Positions 7,731 to 16,700 of a stretch of 32,393 nucleotides of DNA are shown here, piece after piece (within the stretch, counting starts at the first letter, position 1; every line of letters begins with the position of its first letter). Source of the stretch: Candidatus Marinimicrobia bacterium CG08_land_8_20_14_0_20_45_22 (GTDB taxonomy: Bacteria; Fidelibacterota; UBA2242); the NCBI GenBank assembly GCA_002774355.1, contig PEYN01000090.1:1-32393 (forward strand), in the 5' to 3' direction. The position numbers and the translations under genes are program-made. Under the pieces are notes generated by a model. The model saw only the letters and a list, made by a program, of their open reading frames with translations, had not been told where the DNA came from and did not search any database.

Positions 7731-8408
7731 TTATAGGCGGATTAATATAGCAATCATTAAAAGTGCGGCGACCGTGCCCGGTAAGACAACGTGAAGACGC
7801 TTATGCAGAGTTACGGCAATCGGTTTTTCATTTGATACCAGAGCAGATAGGCGTTCCCCCAGAAAAAATCCGGCTGGATATGTCAGAATGGACAGGCCAA
7901 CCGCCAGTGGGGCAAAATAGAGCGAGAGCGGATAGGTTGTGCCTTTAACGACGCAGGCTGGCACGCCGGTGAAATATTTGACGAGTGGAAAGGCGGTGAC
8001 GGCGATTAAAGCGTATAATGCGCCGATCAAAGCCTGACCGTATAGTTTGGATTTGAGTTCCGGCCGGATAATATTAACAACCAAGCACAATGCCAGAACT
8101 TCAAGAATGATCGCGAAGATTGGATTGCCAACCGCCCCGTGCACAACCGGCAGATGCAGAAGCCATGCGTCAAGTAATTTGAATAAAACCACCATAGCCA
8201 AAGAGATAAATAAAAGTCCGCTTTGCCTTATCGCTCCGTATCCGAACGCAAGCAATAACGCCACGATACCGGTCATGATCGAACCGGTCATTCCATACGC
8301 CACCGTTTGACGCATGTACATTCCGACCAACGCTTCGGCTAAACCCCAAATGGCGCCGACGACTATTGCAATCCAGATCTTTTCGGTTTTATTCAAAGAA
8401 TTCATCAT
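7731..8408 (-). CDS. Polytopic membrane protein, resembles a small-solute uptake or ECF S-component type protein
   Basis: 225 residues with about six to seven hydrophobic segments (near residues 12-32, 36-57, 63-82, 95-113, 122-146, 155-180 and 206-225) and short loops. Two adjacent ATGs at 8408 and 8405 follow GGGAG; the second has the better spacing. Size and segment count fit ECF-transporter substrate-binding components, but no diagnostic motif was seen, so that is a guess. It is followed nine bases later, in the same frame, by the THEP1-like NTPase, so the two are probably made together. The NTPase lacks ABC signature motifs, so it is not an ordinary ECF ATPase. Confidence 0.7.
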   Translation of the reverse strand: MMNSLNKTEKIWIAIVVGAIWGLAEALVGMYMRQTVAYGMTGSIMTGIVALLLAFGYGAIRQSGLLFISLAMVVLFKLLDAWLLHLPVVHGAVGNPIFAIILEVLALCLVVNIIRPELKSKLYGQALIGALYALIAVTAFPLVKYFTGVPACVVKGTTYPLSLYFAPLAVGLSILTYPAGFFLGERLSALVSNEKPIAVTLHKRLHVVLPGTVAALLMIAILIRL

Positions 8409-8435
8409 TTTCTCCCTAATAATTCAACTGACGCA

Positions 8436-8464
8436 AATATAGAATTATTCTCGATAAATTGCAA
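8436..8464 (-). promoter_or_regulatory. Sigma-70-like promoter of the membrane protein/NTPase pair
   Basis: Minus strand TTGCAA (8459-8464), a 17-base spacer and TATATT (8436-8441). The predicted start near 8430 leaves a leader of about 22 bases containing the GGGAG ribosome site. Confidence 0.5.
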
Positions 8465-8475
8465 AGCCAAGTCGC

Positions 8476-9717
8476 TTAGTTATAGAGATAATATTGCCGA
8501 CTCTTTTGTTTAAACGCCTCCACGTCCTTCTGCCATGTGGCGAGGATTTGTTCGGCACTTAAATTATCCATAACCATTTTCTGGACGCTGTCCGTACCGA
8601 AAGCTTTATTGAAACTGCCGACGCGCTTGGCGTCGAACAACGGTTGGTTCGGGTACAGCTTTCTCAGCGCCGTCAAAATGTGAATCTGCGTTTCGATTGG
8701 TTTGAATGTTCTGAAATTGATAATATGAATTTGCACTCCCTGCATCGTGATGTCTTTTCGAGATAAATAATAAGGACGAAAATGGAGCGGTCGGAAAACC
8801 ACGCCCGGAAGATGGTGATCGTTAAGTTCTGCCGCTAATTGATCGGCGTTAATCCACTCTTCACCGATAAGTTCGAACGGCAAGGTGTAGCCGACGCCAA
8901 TGTTGACTGTCGGCATCTCGCCAATTCCTCCGGTTGCCGCACAATGATAAGCGGTTTCCCAATGCGGGATATGCGGCGATGTCAACACCCAATTGAGCCC
9001 AGTGTCGTTCCAATTCATTTTTCGGTTCCAGCCTTTCATGGAAACGACGATCAAATTGCAGTTGATTCCGAATTCTGTGTTGAAATAATGCGCCAGTTCA
9101 CCGGCTGTCAATCCGTAAAGGTAAGGGATTGGATACATGCCGATGCCGGATTTGAACGCGGGGTCGAGCACCGGACCTTCAACGAGTTCGCCGCCCAGCG
9201 GATTCGGTCGATCTAGAACGATGAACGGAATATTGGCGTCTTTGGCGGCGGACATTGAGCGCGCCATCGTGTAAATGTAAGTATAAGTTCGGTTGCCAAT
9301 GTCTTGAATGTCATAGATAAGCGCATCGACATTTTTCAACATTTCAGGCGTTGGTTTATTTGTTTTTCCGTAAAGACTGAAAACCGGAACGCCTGTTCTG
9401 GGATCAACGAAGTTTTCGATATTTTCACCGGCAAAAACGTCACCGCGGACACCGTGTTCGGGACCGAAAAGAGCGACCAAATTTCCATTTTTATTCAGGA
9501 TATCGATCGTGGATTCGAGTTCGGAATTTACGCCGGTCGGGTTCGTGATGAGTCCGAGACGTTTTCCGCGGATCAAATCCATTTTCTCGGCGAACAGAAC
9601 GTCGATTCCGAGTTTGACGGCGGGCTTTTGATAATTCGGTTGTTGGGCGAAAGATGAGGACGTTAACCATACGATTGTGGCAAAGATGCTGATGGTATAT
9701 TTCCAGGTGTTTTTCAT
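8476..9717 (-). CDS. namZ: DUF1343 / NamZ-type exo-beta-N-acetylmuramidase, exported
   Basis: 413 residues with a signal peptide (residues ~7-24, ending SSSFA). The mature protein follows the DUF1343 pattern throughout: GKRLGLITNPTG (51-62), LFGPEHGVRG (83-92), PVFSLYG (111-117), DALIYDIQDIGNRTYTY (131-147), FIVLDRPNPLGG, GLTAGELA and a C-terminal Y-x-x-LYN-like end. Characterised members (NamZ of Bacillus and Bacteroidota) release terminal N-acetylmuramic acid from peptidoglycan fragments; the Glu-His of GPEHG is the conserved active-site pair. Export fits wall turnover and recycling. It has its own promoter, divergent from the purine phosphorylase/PBP1A pair. Confidence 0.9.
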   Translation of the reverse strand: MKNTWKYTISIFATIVWLTSSSFAQQPNYQKPAVKLGIDVLFAEKMDLIRGKRLGLITNPTGVNSELESTIDILNKNGNLVALFGPEHGVRGDVFAGENIENFVDPRTGVPVFSLYGKTNKPTPEMLKNVDALIYDIQDIGNRTYTYIYTMARSMSAAKDANIPFIVLDRPNPLGGELVEGPVLDPAFKSGIGMYPIPYLYGLTAGELAHYFNTEFGINCNLIVVSMKGWNRKMNWNDTGLNWVLTSPHIPHWETAYHCAATGGIGEMPTVNIGVGYTLPFELIGEEWINADQLAAELNDHHLPGVVFRPLHFRPYYLSRKDITMQGVQIHIINFRTFKPIETQIHILTALRKLYPNQPLFDAKRVGSFNKAFGTDSVQKMVMDNLSAEQILATWQKDVEAFKQKSRQYYLYN

Positions 9718-9759
9718 CGTTATTACTCTCTATGTGAATTTTGATAGAAACCTTTTCAA

Positions 9760-9788
9760 ATCTAAGGGAATTAAACAGACGCTGTCAA
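9760..9788 (-). promoter_or_regulatory. Sigma-70-like promoter of namZ
   Basis: Minus strand TTGACA (9783-9788), a perfect -35, then a 17-base spacer and TTAGAT (9760-9765). The predicted start near 9753 leaves a leader of about 36 bases. Confidence 0.6.
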
Positions 9789-9796
9789 TGTATTAT

Positions 9797-9825
9797 TTGT
9801 CAGTAAAGAATTTTTTGTCTATTTT
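9797..9825 (+). promoter_or_regulatory. Sigma-70-like promoter of the purine phosphorylase/PBP1A pair
   Basis: TTGTCA (9797-9802), a 17-base spacer and TATTTT (9820-9825). The predicted start near 9832 excludes the upstream in-frame TTG at 9831 as translation start and supports the ATG at 9882. Its -35 lies only eight bases from the -35 of the divergent namZ promoter. Confidence 0.55.
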
Positions 9826-9881
9826 CACCGTTGTGCAGTTTCGGGCGGTTGGCTAATTTGAGAAGTGATTTGAATAAAGAA

Positions 9882-10718
9882 ATGATGACAATAAAAACCA
9901 ATCCATTTGCAGAAGATGAACAGGTGGCTAAAGCCGAGCGGTTTGTCTGTTCTCGCGTGGGAGAAATTCCTTCGATCGCTATTGTTCTTGGCTCCGGCCT
10001 TGGTTATTTTGCCGAGAATATTGAAGCGCGGTACACGCTCGACAGTCGTGAAATACCCGGCTATCCTCCGCCAACGGTCGAAGGTCATTCCGGCAAACTG
10101 ATTTTTGGAACGATCGACGGTGTTCCACTCATTGCTATCCAAGGACGCAGTCATTTTTACGAAGGACGAACCATCGCGGAAGTGACTTTTTATGTTCAAT
10201 TGCTGAATCGGCTTGGCGTTAAAAACTTGATCTTGACGAATGCAGCTGGCGGAATTCGATCGGAAATGCGCCCCGGCGATTTCGTCGTTCTCACCGATGC
10301 GATCAATTTCACGCAGATCGAAATCTTTTCCCCAGAAGAAACCGAAAAATCACCATTTGATATCGAATTGATGGAGATGGCTAAACGAGTCGCCAATGAA
10401 CGGAAAATTCGCCTTCTCGAGGGCGTTTATTGTTGGACAACCGGACCAAGTTATGAAACGTCGCTGGAAATTAAAACCATGCGTGATTTCGGAGCGGATG
10501 TCGTTGGCATGTCAACTGTTCCGGAGGCGCTGATGGCAAAACATCTCGGTATGAAAGTTCTCGGCATCAGTCTGGTGACGAATCTTGCGGCGGGAATCGG
10601 TCAGAATCCGCTTTCGCATGAAGAGGTTCAGCAGGCGGCGGAAGCGATTAAAAAACCCTATTCAATTTTCATATCGGCGGTAATTGCGGAAATGCAAAAC
10701 AAAGAATTAAATAAGTAG
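9882..10718 (+). CDS. punA: Purine nucleoside phosphorylase (trimeric, class I type)
   Basis: About 278 residues from the ATG at 9882 (a second ATG follows immediately), typical for trimeric PNP. It converts purine (deoxy)nucleosides and phosphate to the free base and (deoxy)ribose-1-phosphate in the cytoplasm. Visible family motifs: the phosphate loop IVLGSGLGYF, GHSGKL, GRSHFYEG, LTNAAGGI, GPSYETSLEIK, GADVVGMSTVPE (the Glu-x-Met base and ribose contacts lie around here) and SLVTNLAAG. The Asn of LVTN, a purine-contact residue in the family, is present. Ribosome site weak (AAAGAA). The gene ends eight bases before PBP1A, so the two are co-transcribed. Confidence 0.93.
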   Translation: MMTIKTNPFAEDEQVAKAERFVCSRVGEIPSIAIVLGSGLGYFAENIEARYTLDSREIPGYPPPTVEGHSGKLIFGTIDGVPLIAIQGRSHFYEGRTIAEVTFYVQLLNRLGVKNLILTNAAGGIRSEMRPGDFVVLTDAINFTQIEIFSPEETEKSPFDIELMEMAKRVANERKIRLLEGVYCWTTGPSYETSLEIKTMRDFGADVVGMSTVPEALMAKHLGMKVLGISLVTNLAAGIGQNPLSHEEVQQAAEAIKKPYSIFISAVIAEMQNKELNK

Positions 10719-10725
10719 TAGGACA

Positions 10726-12888
10726 ATGGGAAAAGCGGAAAAGGAATTGGAAATTCTCAGCTGGACAAAAGCTTTTAAACGAGTTTTTTATATCTATTGT
10801 ATTGGCGGCGTTCTTGTTCTGGCTTTGTTTGCATTTTATTCTAAAGACCTTCCATCGATCGAACAACTCCAGAATTTCAATCCGGAATTGGTAACGCGCA
10901 TTTATTCCTCCGACGGTATAATTTTGCAGGAACTCTATACCCAACGACGAATCTATGTCCCGTTGGATCAAATTCCCCGTGCGATGATTGATGCTATCGT
11001 AGCCGTTGAAGATTCGCGGTTTTACAAGCATTGGGGAATCAGCATGCGGGATAATCTTCGGGCGTTGACTGTTGATGTTCTGACGCTCAGCAAAGCGCAG
11101 GGCGCCAGCACGTTGACCCAGCAACTCGCGCGAATTCTGTATGAATCCATCGGGTTCGATAAGACTTTTTCCCGGAAAATGAAAGAATTTCTGACCGCTT
11201 TACAGATCGAGCGGATGTACGGAAAAGACGAAATCGCCGAAATGTATATCAATTCCAGCTGGATGGGACATGGCGTTTACGGCATTCAGGCGGCGGCAAG
11301 ACGATATTTCAACAAAACGTCCGAACAATTGACGCCGGATGAATGCGCGTTATTGGCGGGTGTAATAAAGAATTCCGTCCGATTTTCTCCGCTCCGACGA
11401 CCGATCAGCGCTTTTGAGAGAAGGAATCTTGTCCTTAGAAAAATGGAAGAGATGGGATTTCTCACCGAAGAAGAATATGCTCTTTACAAAAATGCGCCGC
11501 TTCAGGTGTTAAAACCTGAACCGCCGGCAAGCACCGCTCCATACTTCGTGGAATATGTTCGCCAACTGTTGACGAAAGAAGATGACAAGTACGGATTTGA
11601 TATTTACCGCGATGGACTTTCGATTTATACAACACTTGACTCGCGTGTTCAATCTTGTGCCGATTCCGCATTCATTCAGTATCTGTCGCAACAGCAACAA
11701 TTACTTAATCAACGGCTTCTGAATAGTAAGACCGAAATTCAGTCACTGATTAAAGACACATCGTTGACCGTCCAGAATGTAAAGTTGATGATCCGTGGCG
11801 AAGTGCCGATGGCGCAGTCGCTAAAAGCGTCACTTATCGTTCAAGGCGCGCTCGTAGCCATCGATCCATCAACTGGCAAAATTTTAGCAATGGTCGGCGG
11901 GCGGGATTTTTCCGAATCGGAATTCAACCGTGTGACGCAGGCAAAACGTCAGCCCGGCTCGGTCTTCAAACCGATTGTTTTTGCCGCGGCTGTTGACAAT
12001 GGCTTTCCGGTGACGACTATGTTGCTAAATCAGCCGCTCGTGATCAACTTGCCGGACGGTACGCGCTGGGCGCCGAACAATTATGACATGACGACAAGCG
12101 GAAATACGACGCTCAGAGACGGATTGGCACATTCACTGAATCTCGTTTCCGTGCGGGTCGTCCACGAACTTATCTCGCCTTCGACGGTTGTTCAGATGGC
12201 TAAACACATGCACCTCACAACGAAAATTCCGGCGGTTGAAGCAATCGCGCTGGGCGCCGCTGAAGTCATCCCGCTGGAAATCACCTCCGCTTTCGGAATT
12301 TTTGACAATCACGGCGTTTGGGTCGAACCGTATGCTATTAAACGAATTGAAGACAAATACGGCAACGTAATCGTAGATTATTTGCCGCGCCGGGAACTCG
12401 TGCTCAGCGAGGAAACAGCCTATTTGATGACAAGCATGATGGAATCGGTGATGAATCGTGGGACTGGTGTGACGGCGCGCTCGGTTTATGGCTTCAGGTA
12501 TCCCGCCGCCGGAAAAACCGGAACGAGCAACAACTTCGCCGATGCATGGTTCATCGGATTCACACCGCATATCGTTGCCGGCGTTTGGGTCGGCGTCGAT
12601 AATCCTGCCGTTTCATTGGGTAGCCATCAGGCTGGTGCCGTCGCCGCATTGCCGATCTGGGCGACTTTCATGCGGGATACGCATTATGCGATGCGCTGGC
12701 GCGCACAGGATTTTACACGTCCGGAAGGAATCGTTGAGGTTGAAATTTGCAAAGAAACCAAACTACTGCCATCTCAGTATTGCCCCGTGGAAACAGAAAT
12801 CTTCACGAAGTCAACGGTTCCGACTGAACATTGCCCGATTCACAAAGAAATCAAAGGCGATGAAAAAAAAGATGGCGTGACTTTTTGA
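10726..12888 (+). CDS. ponA: Penicillin-binding protein 1A, bifunctional transglycosylase/transpeptidase
   Basis: 720 residues. One membrane anchor (~21-38) leaves the catalytic part in the periplasm. The GT51 transglycosylase domain (~50-230) has the catalytic Glu95 in VAVEDSRFYKHWG, GASTLTQQLAR (126-136) and LLAGVIKNSVRFSP. The transpeptidase domain (~370-650) has SVFK (Ser412-Lys415), SLN (470-472) and KTGTS (597-601), so all three penicilloyl-serine motifs are intact. The C-terminal ~50 residues contain two Cys-Pro pairs (QYCPVE, EHCPIH), a feature also seen in other class A PBPs. It polymerises and cross-links peptidoglycan. TAGGA lies upstream at short distance; the gene is the second of the purine-phosphorylase operon. 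Confidence 0.95.
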   Translation: MGKAEKELEILSWTKAFKRVFYIYCIGGVLVLALFAFYSKDLPSIEQLQNFNPELVTRIYSSDGIILQELYTQRRIYVPLDQIPRAMIDAIVAVEDSRFYKHWGISMRDNLRALTVDVLTLSKAQGASTLTQQLARILYESIGFDKTFSRKMKEFLTALQIERMYGKDEIAEMYINSSWMGHGVYGIQAAARRYFNKTSEQLTPDECALLAGVIKNSVRFSPLRRPISAFERRNLVLRKMEEMGFLTEEEYALYKNAPLQVLKPEPPASTAPYFVEYVRQLLTKEDDKYGFDIYRDGLSIYTTLDSRVQSCADSAFIQYLSQQQQLLNQRLLNSKTEIQSLIKDTSLTVQNVKLMIRGEVPMAQSLKASLIVQGALVAIDPSTGKILAMVGGRDFSESEFNRVTQAKRQPGSVFKPIVFAAAVDNGFPVTTMLLNQPLVINLPDGTRWAPNNYDMTTSGNTTLRDGLAHSLNLVSVRVVHELISPSTVVQMAKHMHLTTKIPAVEAIALGAAEVIPLEITSAFGIFDNHGVWVEPYAIKRIEDKYGNVIVDYLPRRELVLSEETAYLMTSMMESVMNRGTGVTARSVYGFRYPAAGKTGTSNNFADAWFIGFTPHIVAGVWVGVDNPAVSLGSHQAGAVAALPIWATFMRDTHYAMRWRAQDFTRPEGIVEVEICKETKLLPSQYCPVETEIFTKSTVPTEHCPIHKEIKGDEKKDGVTF

Positions 12889-12936
12889 CGAGCGATCAAT
12901 CCGCTCAAAATTGCCTATAAATCTGTGAAATAAATG

Positions 12937-12966
12937 TTGCGGAATGTCCCGTAAATCCCCTATATT
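12937..12966 (+). promoter_or_regulatory. Weak candidate promoter of the lipoprotein/caspase operon
   Basis: TTGCGG (12937-12942), an 18-base spacer and TATATT (12961-12966). The -10 is good and the -35 only fair. A start near 12973 would give a leader of about 127 bases. The 211-base gap before the lipoprotein gene also holds a small GAGCG/CGCTC hairpin right after the PBP1A stop (12890-12906), without a following T run. Confidence 0.35.
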
Positions 12967-13099
12967 CGGAATAGTTGTAGTTAATATTTTTTTGGCAACG
13001 ATCGTATGAAATTACTGATTGATTCATTCTCAGGCGGCAATTTTACCCCAAAAGTGGTTTTTTGATCTCTTTGATATAAATTAATTATGAGGTATTGTC

Positions 13100-13711
13100 A
13101 TGAAAAAAGTGGTTTCTCTTCTGTTTGTTGCGCTCCTCATTCTCGATGGTTGTTCGTCACTCTCCTTTATCCCGACGCCGGCTAAAGCGACGCTGGCAAC
13201 TACAGATTATGTGAATCAATCGTTGCAAAAAATGGTTGATGAAACAACTGTCAAGGTCATCGAACAAACCAAATCCATCATGGATGAGGCTCTGAAAGCC
13301 GACCGCGAAAAAATGGACTCGCTGAAAAGTATGATGGAAAACCAGCACAAAGACGTCCAAACCGTTCTCGCCAAAATGGAAGAAATCGATGCACTATCTG
13401 CGCAAATACGCGATATGGTCGGTAAAATGAAGAAGGATCTGAACGAAGCGAAAGCCGAAATGCTTGACAGCATCGATGTCGTTTGGGTCAGCGTTCGGAA
13501 TTTGGAAAAAGTCGATCAGGCAGTTCGGACGAATCTCACACAGATTGAAGCGAACATCGTTAAGTTACAGCAAATTGACGCTGAATTTACCGCATTGACC
13601 AATCAGATGAACCTGAATATCGAGGTATTACCGAAAGAGACGCTGATGAAACTTCGGGACGCCATTCAAAAATTTTACGAAGCACAAATCCCAATTCAGC
13701 CGGGGGAATGA
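13100..13711 (+). CDS. Coiled-coil lipoprotein of unknown function
   Basis: 203 residues. The ATG follows TGAGGT at seven bases. The N-terminus is a lipoprotein signal (KKVVSLLFVALLILDGC) with the lipidated Cys at residue 18; Asp at the -2 position of the lipobox is unusual. Residues ~40-170 are strongly heptad-like and charged (KMVDETTVKVIEQTKSIMDE, DREKMDSLKSMMENQHKD, MVGKMKKDLNEAKAEMLDSI), predicting a long coiled coil reaching from the membrane into the periplasm. The C-terminus ends in a Pro-rich tail. It sits 27 bases before the WD40-caspase gene and almost certainly forms an operon with it, so a tether or partner role for the protease is plausible, though that is inference. Confidence 0.82.
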   Translation: MKKVVSLLFVALLILDGCSSLSFIPTPAKATLATTDYVNQSLQKMVDETTVKVIEQTKSIMDEALKADREKMDSLKSMMENQHKDVQTVLAKMEEIDALSAQIRDMVGKMKKDLNEAKAEMLDSIDVVWVSVRNLEKVDQAVRTNLTQIEANIVKLQQIDAEFTALTNQMNLNIEVLPKETLMKLRDAIQKFYEAQIPIQPGE

Positions 13712-13738
13712 AATCCTGACCGGCGGAGGAATGAAGCG

Positions 13739-16700
13739 ATGAAAAACTATGCCTTATTTGCCCGAATTATTAATCCTGTTTTATTTCTTGTATTTTTAAC
13801 TGTCGCGCTGGCGATTTTCGCCCGACCAGTTTTTTGTCAAACCCTGACATTCGAACAGGCTAAAGCAAAAATGGCGGAGTTAACAACGCAGGTGAAAGCG
13901 CTCGATAAGGAAATCGCCGATGAACTTGATAAGGCGATTAAAATCGAGATCAATTCCATGCCTAAAGGTGAATTTGAAACAACGACTGCGTATGACGAGC
14001 GGCTCAAGCAAAATGAAGCGAAAAAAGCCGAACTCGTCGCCAAATTCGACGCAGTGAAAACCGAGCGGCTTGCCATTTTAAATAAAGAAATTGAAACTCT
14101 GACGACTCAGACTTACTCAATGCCTGTTGCAATCGAGCTCGGCGTCTATCGCGCTGATATGGAACGATTTCCATTTGTAGTTTCTTCGATGAATAAAAAA
14201 GGCTCTTTGCCGGTTTCCCGATCTATTGCGTCGCAATTTAAGGAGGCTTTCCCAACGCTGAGCCCCGTTGGATATTTTCAGATTCAGCGAGAAGGCGAAC
14301 CGCGTCTGGTATATGTGGTCGTTGAGTATAACAACGAGCCGCTTATCGCGCAGACCGATCGGAAAATCGAAGAAATCAAAGAAGCCGCTAGTTTAAAAGG
14401 ACATGGGCGGAAAATTAATGCGGTCGCTTTCAATCGAGATGGCAGTCTAATCGCCAGCGGAAGCGATGATAAACTCATCAAAATTTGGAGTGTGAAACAG
14501 AATTCTTTATTGACGACCCTTCAAGGACATGCGCGATATGTCAAATCGCTTGCCTTTCATCCGTTCGAACCAATTCTCGTCAGCGGTTGCAATGACGGCA
14601 ATGTCATCATCTGGCAAATTGAACAGTCGTCGCCGCTCAGAACCATTTTTGCCCATGAAAATGGTGTTAATTCGGTCGCCATCAGTTCTGATGGCAACAC
14701 GCTTGCAACTGCTGGGTTCGACAAGACAATCAAACTCTGGAATATTGCCGATGGACAATTGCTCAAAACCTTCACAGGCCACACGGATGAAGTCAAATCG
14801 GTTGCTTTCAGTCCAGACGGCTGGACTCTCGTCAGCGGCTCGCTTGATCTGTCGATCAAACTCTGGAATGTGCGTGACGGATCGCTGATCAAATCGACCA
14901 AAGGTCATCTGCTCTGGATCAATTCGGTCGCTTTTTCTCCCGACGGTGAACTGGTCGCCAGCTGTAGTGATGACCGAACGGTTAAACTATGGAGCGTGCA
15001 TGACCTCTCGCCGATTCGGAAAATTACCGGATTCTCCGCGCCGGTCACCAGTATCACTTTTAGTCGTCCGGAAGGATTGACGCTTGCCTGTGTAACGGAA
15101 GACGGCGAAATCACTTTCGTAAAAACCGAAGACGGATCGATTGTCAAAATGATCAAAGGTTCAACGGGAACAATTAAAAGCGCAAATTATGATTCTAACG
15201 GGAAAAAATTTGTCAGTGCCGGCGACGATAAGATCGTGAAAATATGGGAGATCGTCTATGATCCGATAAGCGAGTTAGCCAGCGCCGGATTCGGAACAAG
15301 CAGAAGCACAACCAATCAGACCGGACTTCCGCCAATGCTAACCGCCGATGTGCGTTTCTCGGAACCGTCTGGCAACAATTATCTCGACGCCAATGAAACC
15401 GGTGTCCTGACAATCGTTTTGAAAAATTCGGGAAAAGGCACGGCGGTCGGCGCTTCGGCAAATCTAATCGGAAATGTGCCAAAGGAACTCGATTTTCCGA
15501 TGAAAACCTATATCGGCGACATTGCCCCCGATTCTCTCAAGACTATCGAAATTCCGCTCATGGCGCGCTACAAAATTCCATCCGATTCTGTCTCGCTCAT
15601 CTGCAATATTACCGAAATGTCCGGATTTAACATCGATCCGATGCGGATACAGTTTCCGACCAAAGAATACAATATCAAGTTGGTAAAAGCCGGTGTTGTC
15701 ATCGACGATAATTCGCAAAACGGTATGATCGAATCGGGCGAAATCGTCGATATCACCGTGCGAATTCAAAATCAGGGAACCAGCCTCGCGAAGAGCGTCG
15801 TCGCTGTCATTCGCATCGGCGAGAATGTCTTTTATGCTGGAAAAATGGCGCAGGAACGGTTTGAAAAATTCGATCTCGGCGACATCGCTTCCGGAGATTT
15901 CAAAGATGTTTCGGTGAAAATCTTCACCAATGCCGTCGCAACGGATGTGCCGGTTTTCCTGACGCTCTCTGAATATTACCGCGAATATGGCGCGCAGAAT
16001 ATTCCGCTTGAACTCGCTTTTAATAAACGCATCACGACGATGCAGGAATTTATCGTTCAGGGAAAAGATGCCGGTGCAGGTTTTCAAACCGGCGGTTTTT
16101 CCATCGATGTGGAGATGAACATTCCGTCGGGAACGATCCGGCAGAACGACGCAGTTGCGCTCATCATTGCGAATCGCGATTACCAGAATGCCGACATTCC
16201 GGACGTCGAATACGCGCAGAGAGACGGCGAATTTATGAAGCAATATCTAATGAAAACGCTCGGCTATCGCGAAGGCAACATTTTTCTCGAAAAAGACGCA
16301 ACGCAATCGCGCTTCAAAACAGCTCTCGAAAAACTTAAAAATGCCGCAAGAGATACCGCCGACGTCTTTTTCTACTACGTTGGACACGGCGCTCCCGATC
16401 CGGAGCAAAAACGCGGCTTCTTCGTTCCCGTCGATTGTGACCCGAATTACGTGAGTATCGGCGGGATCGGTTTGGATGATTTCTACCGCGACCTCGAAAA
16501 CGTGAAGGCGAGAAATATCACGGTCGTCGTGGACGCGTGTTTCTCCGGTTCCAGCGATAAAGGCATGATCATCAAGAACATCAGTCCGGTAATGATCGAA
16601 GTGGAAAAGAAATATATCGGCGCGCCCAATTTAACGGAATTCACGTCGGCATCCGGCGACGAAGTCAGTTCATGGTTTCCCGAGAAAAAACATTCGCTTT

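Noticed and set aside
12890-12906. GAGCG-loop-CGCTC hairpin after PBP1A as a terminator
   Set aside because: The stem is only five base pairs and is followed by AAAA rather than a T run on the plus strand.
15464-16243. A 259-codon antisense frame within the caspase gene
   Set aside because: It is a mirror of the coding frame, with the His/Asp/Arg-rich composition usual for such antisense frames, and no start signal.
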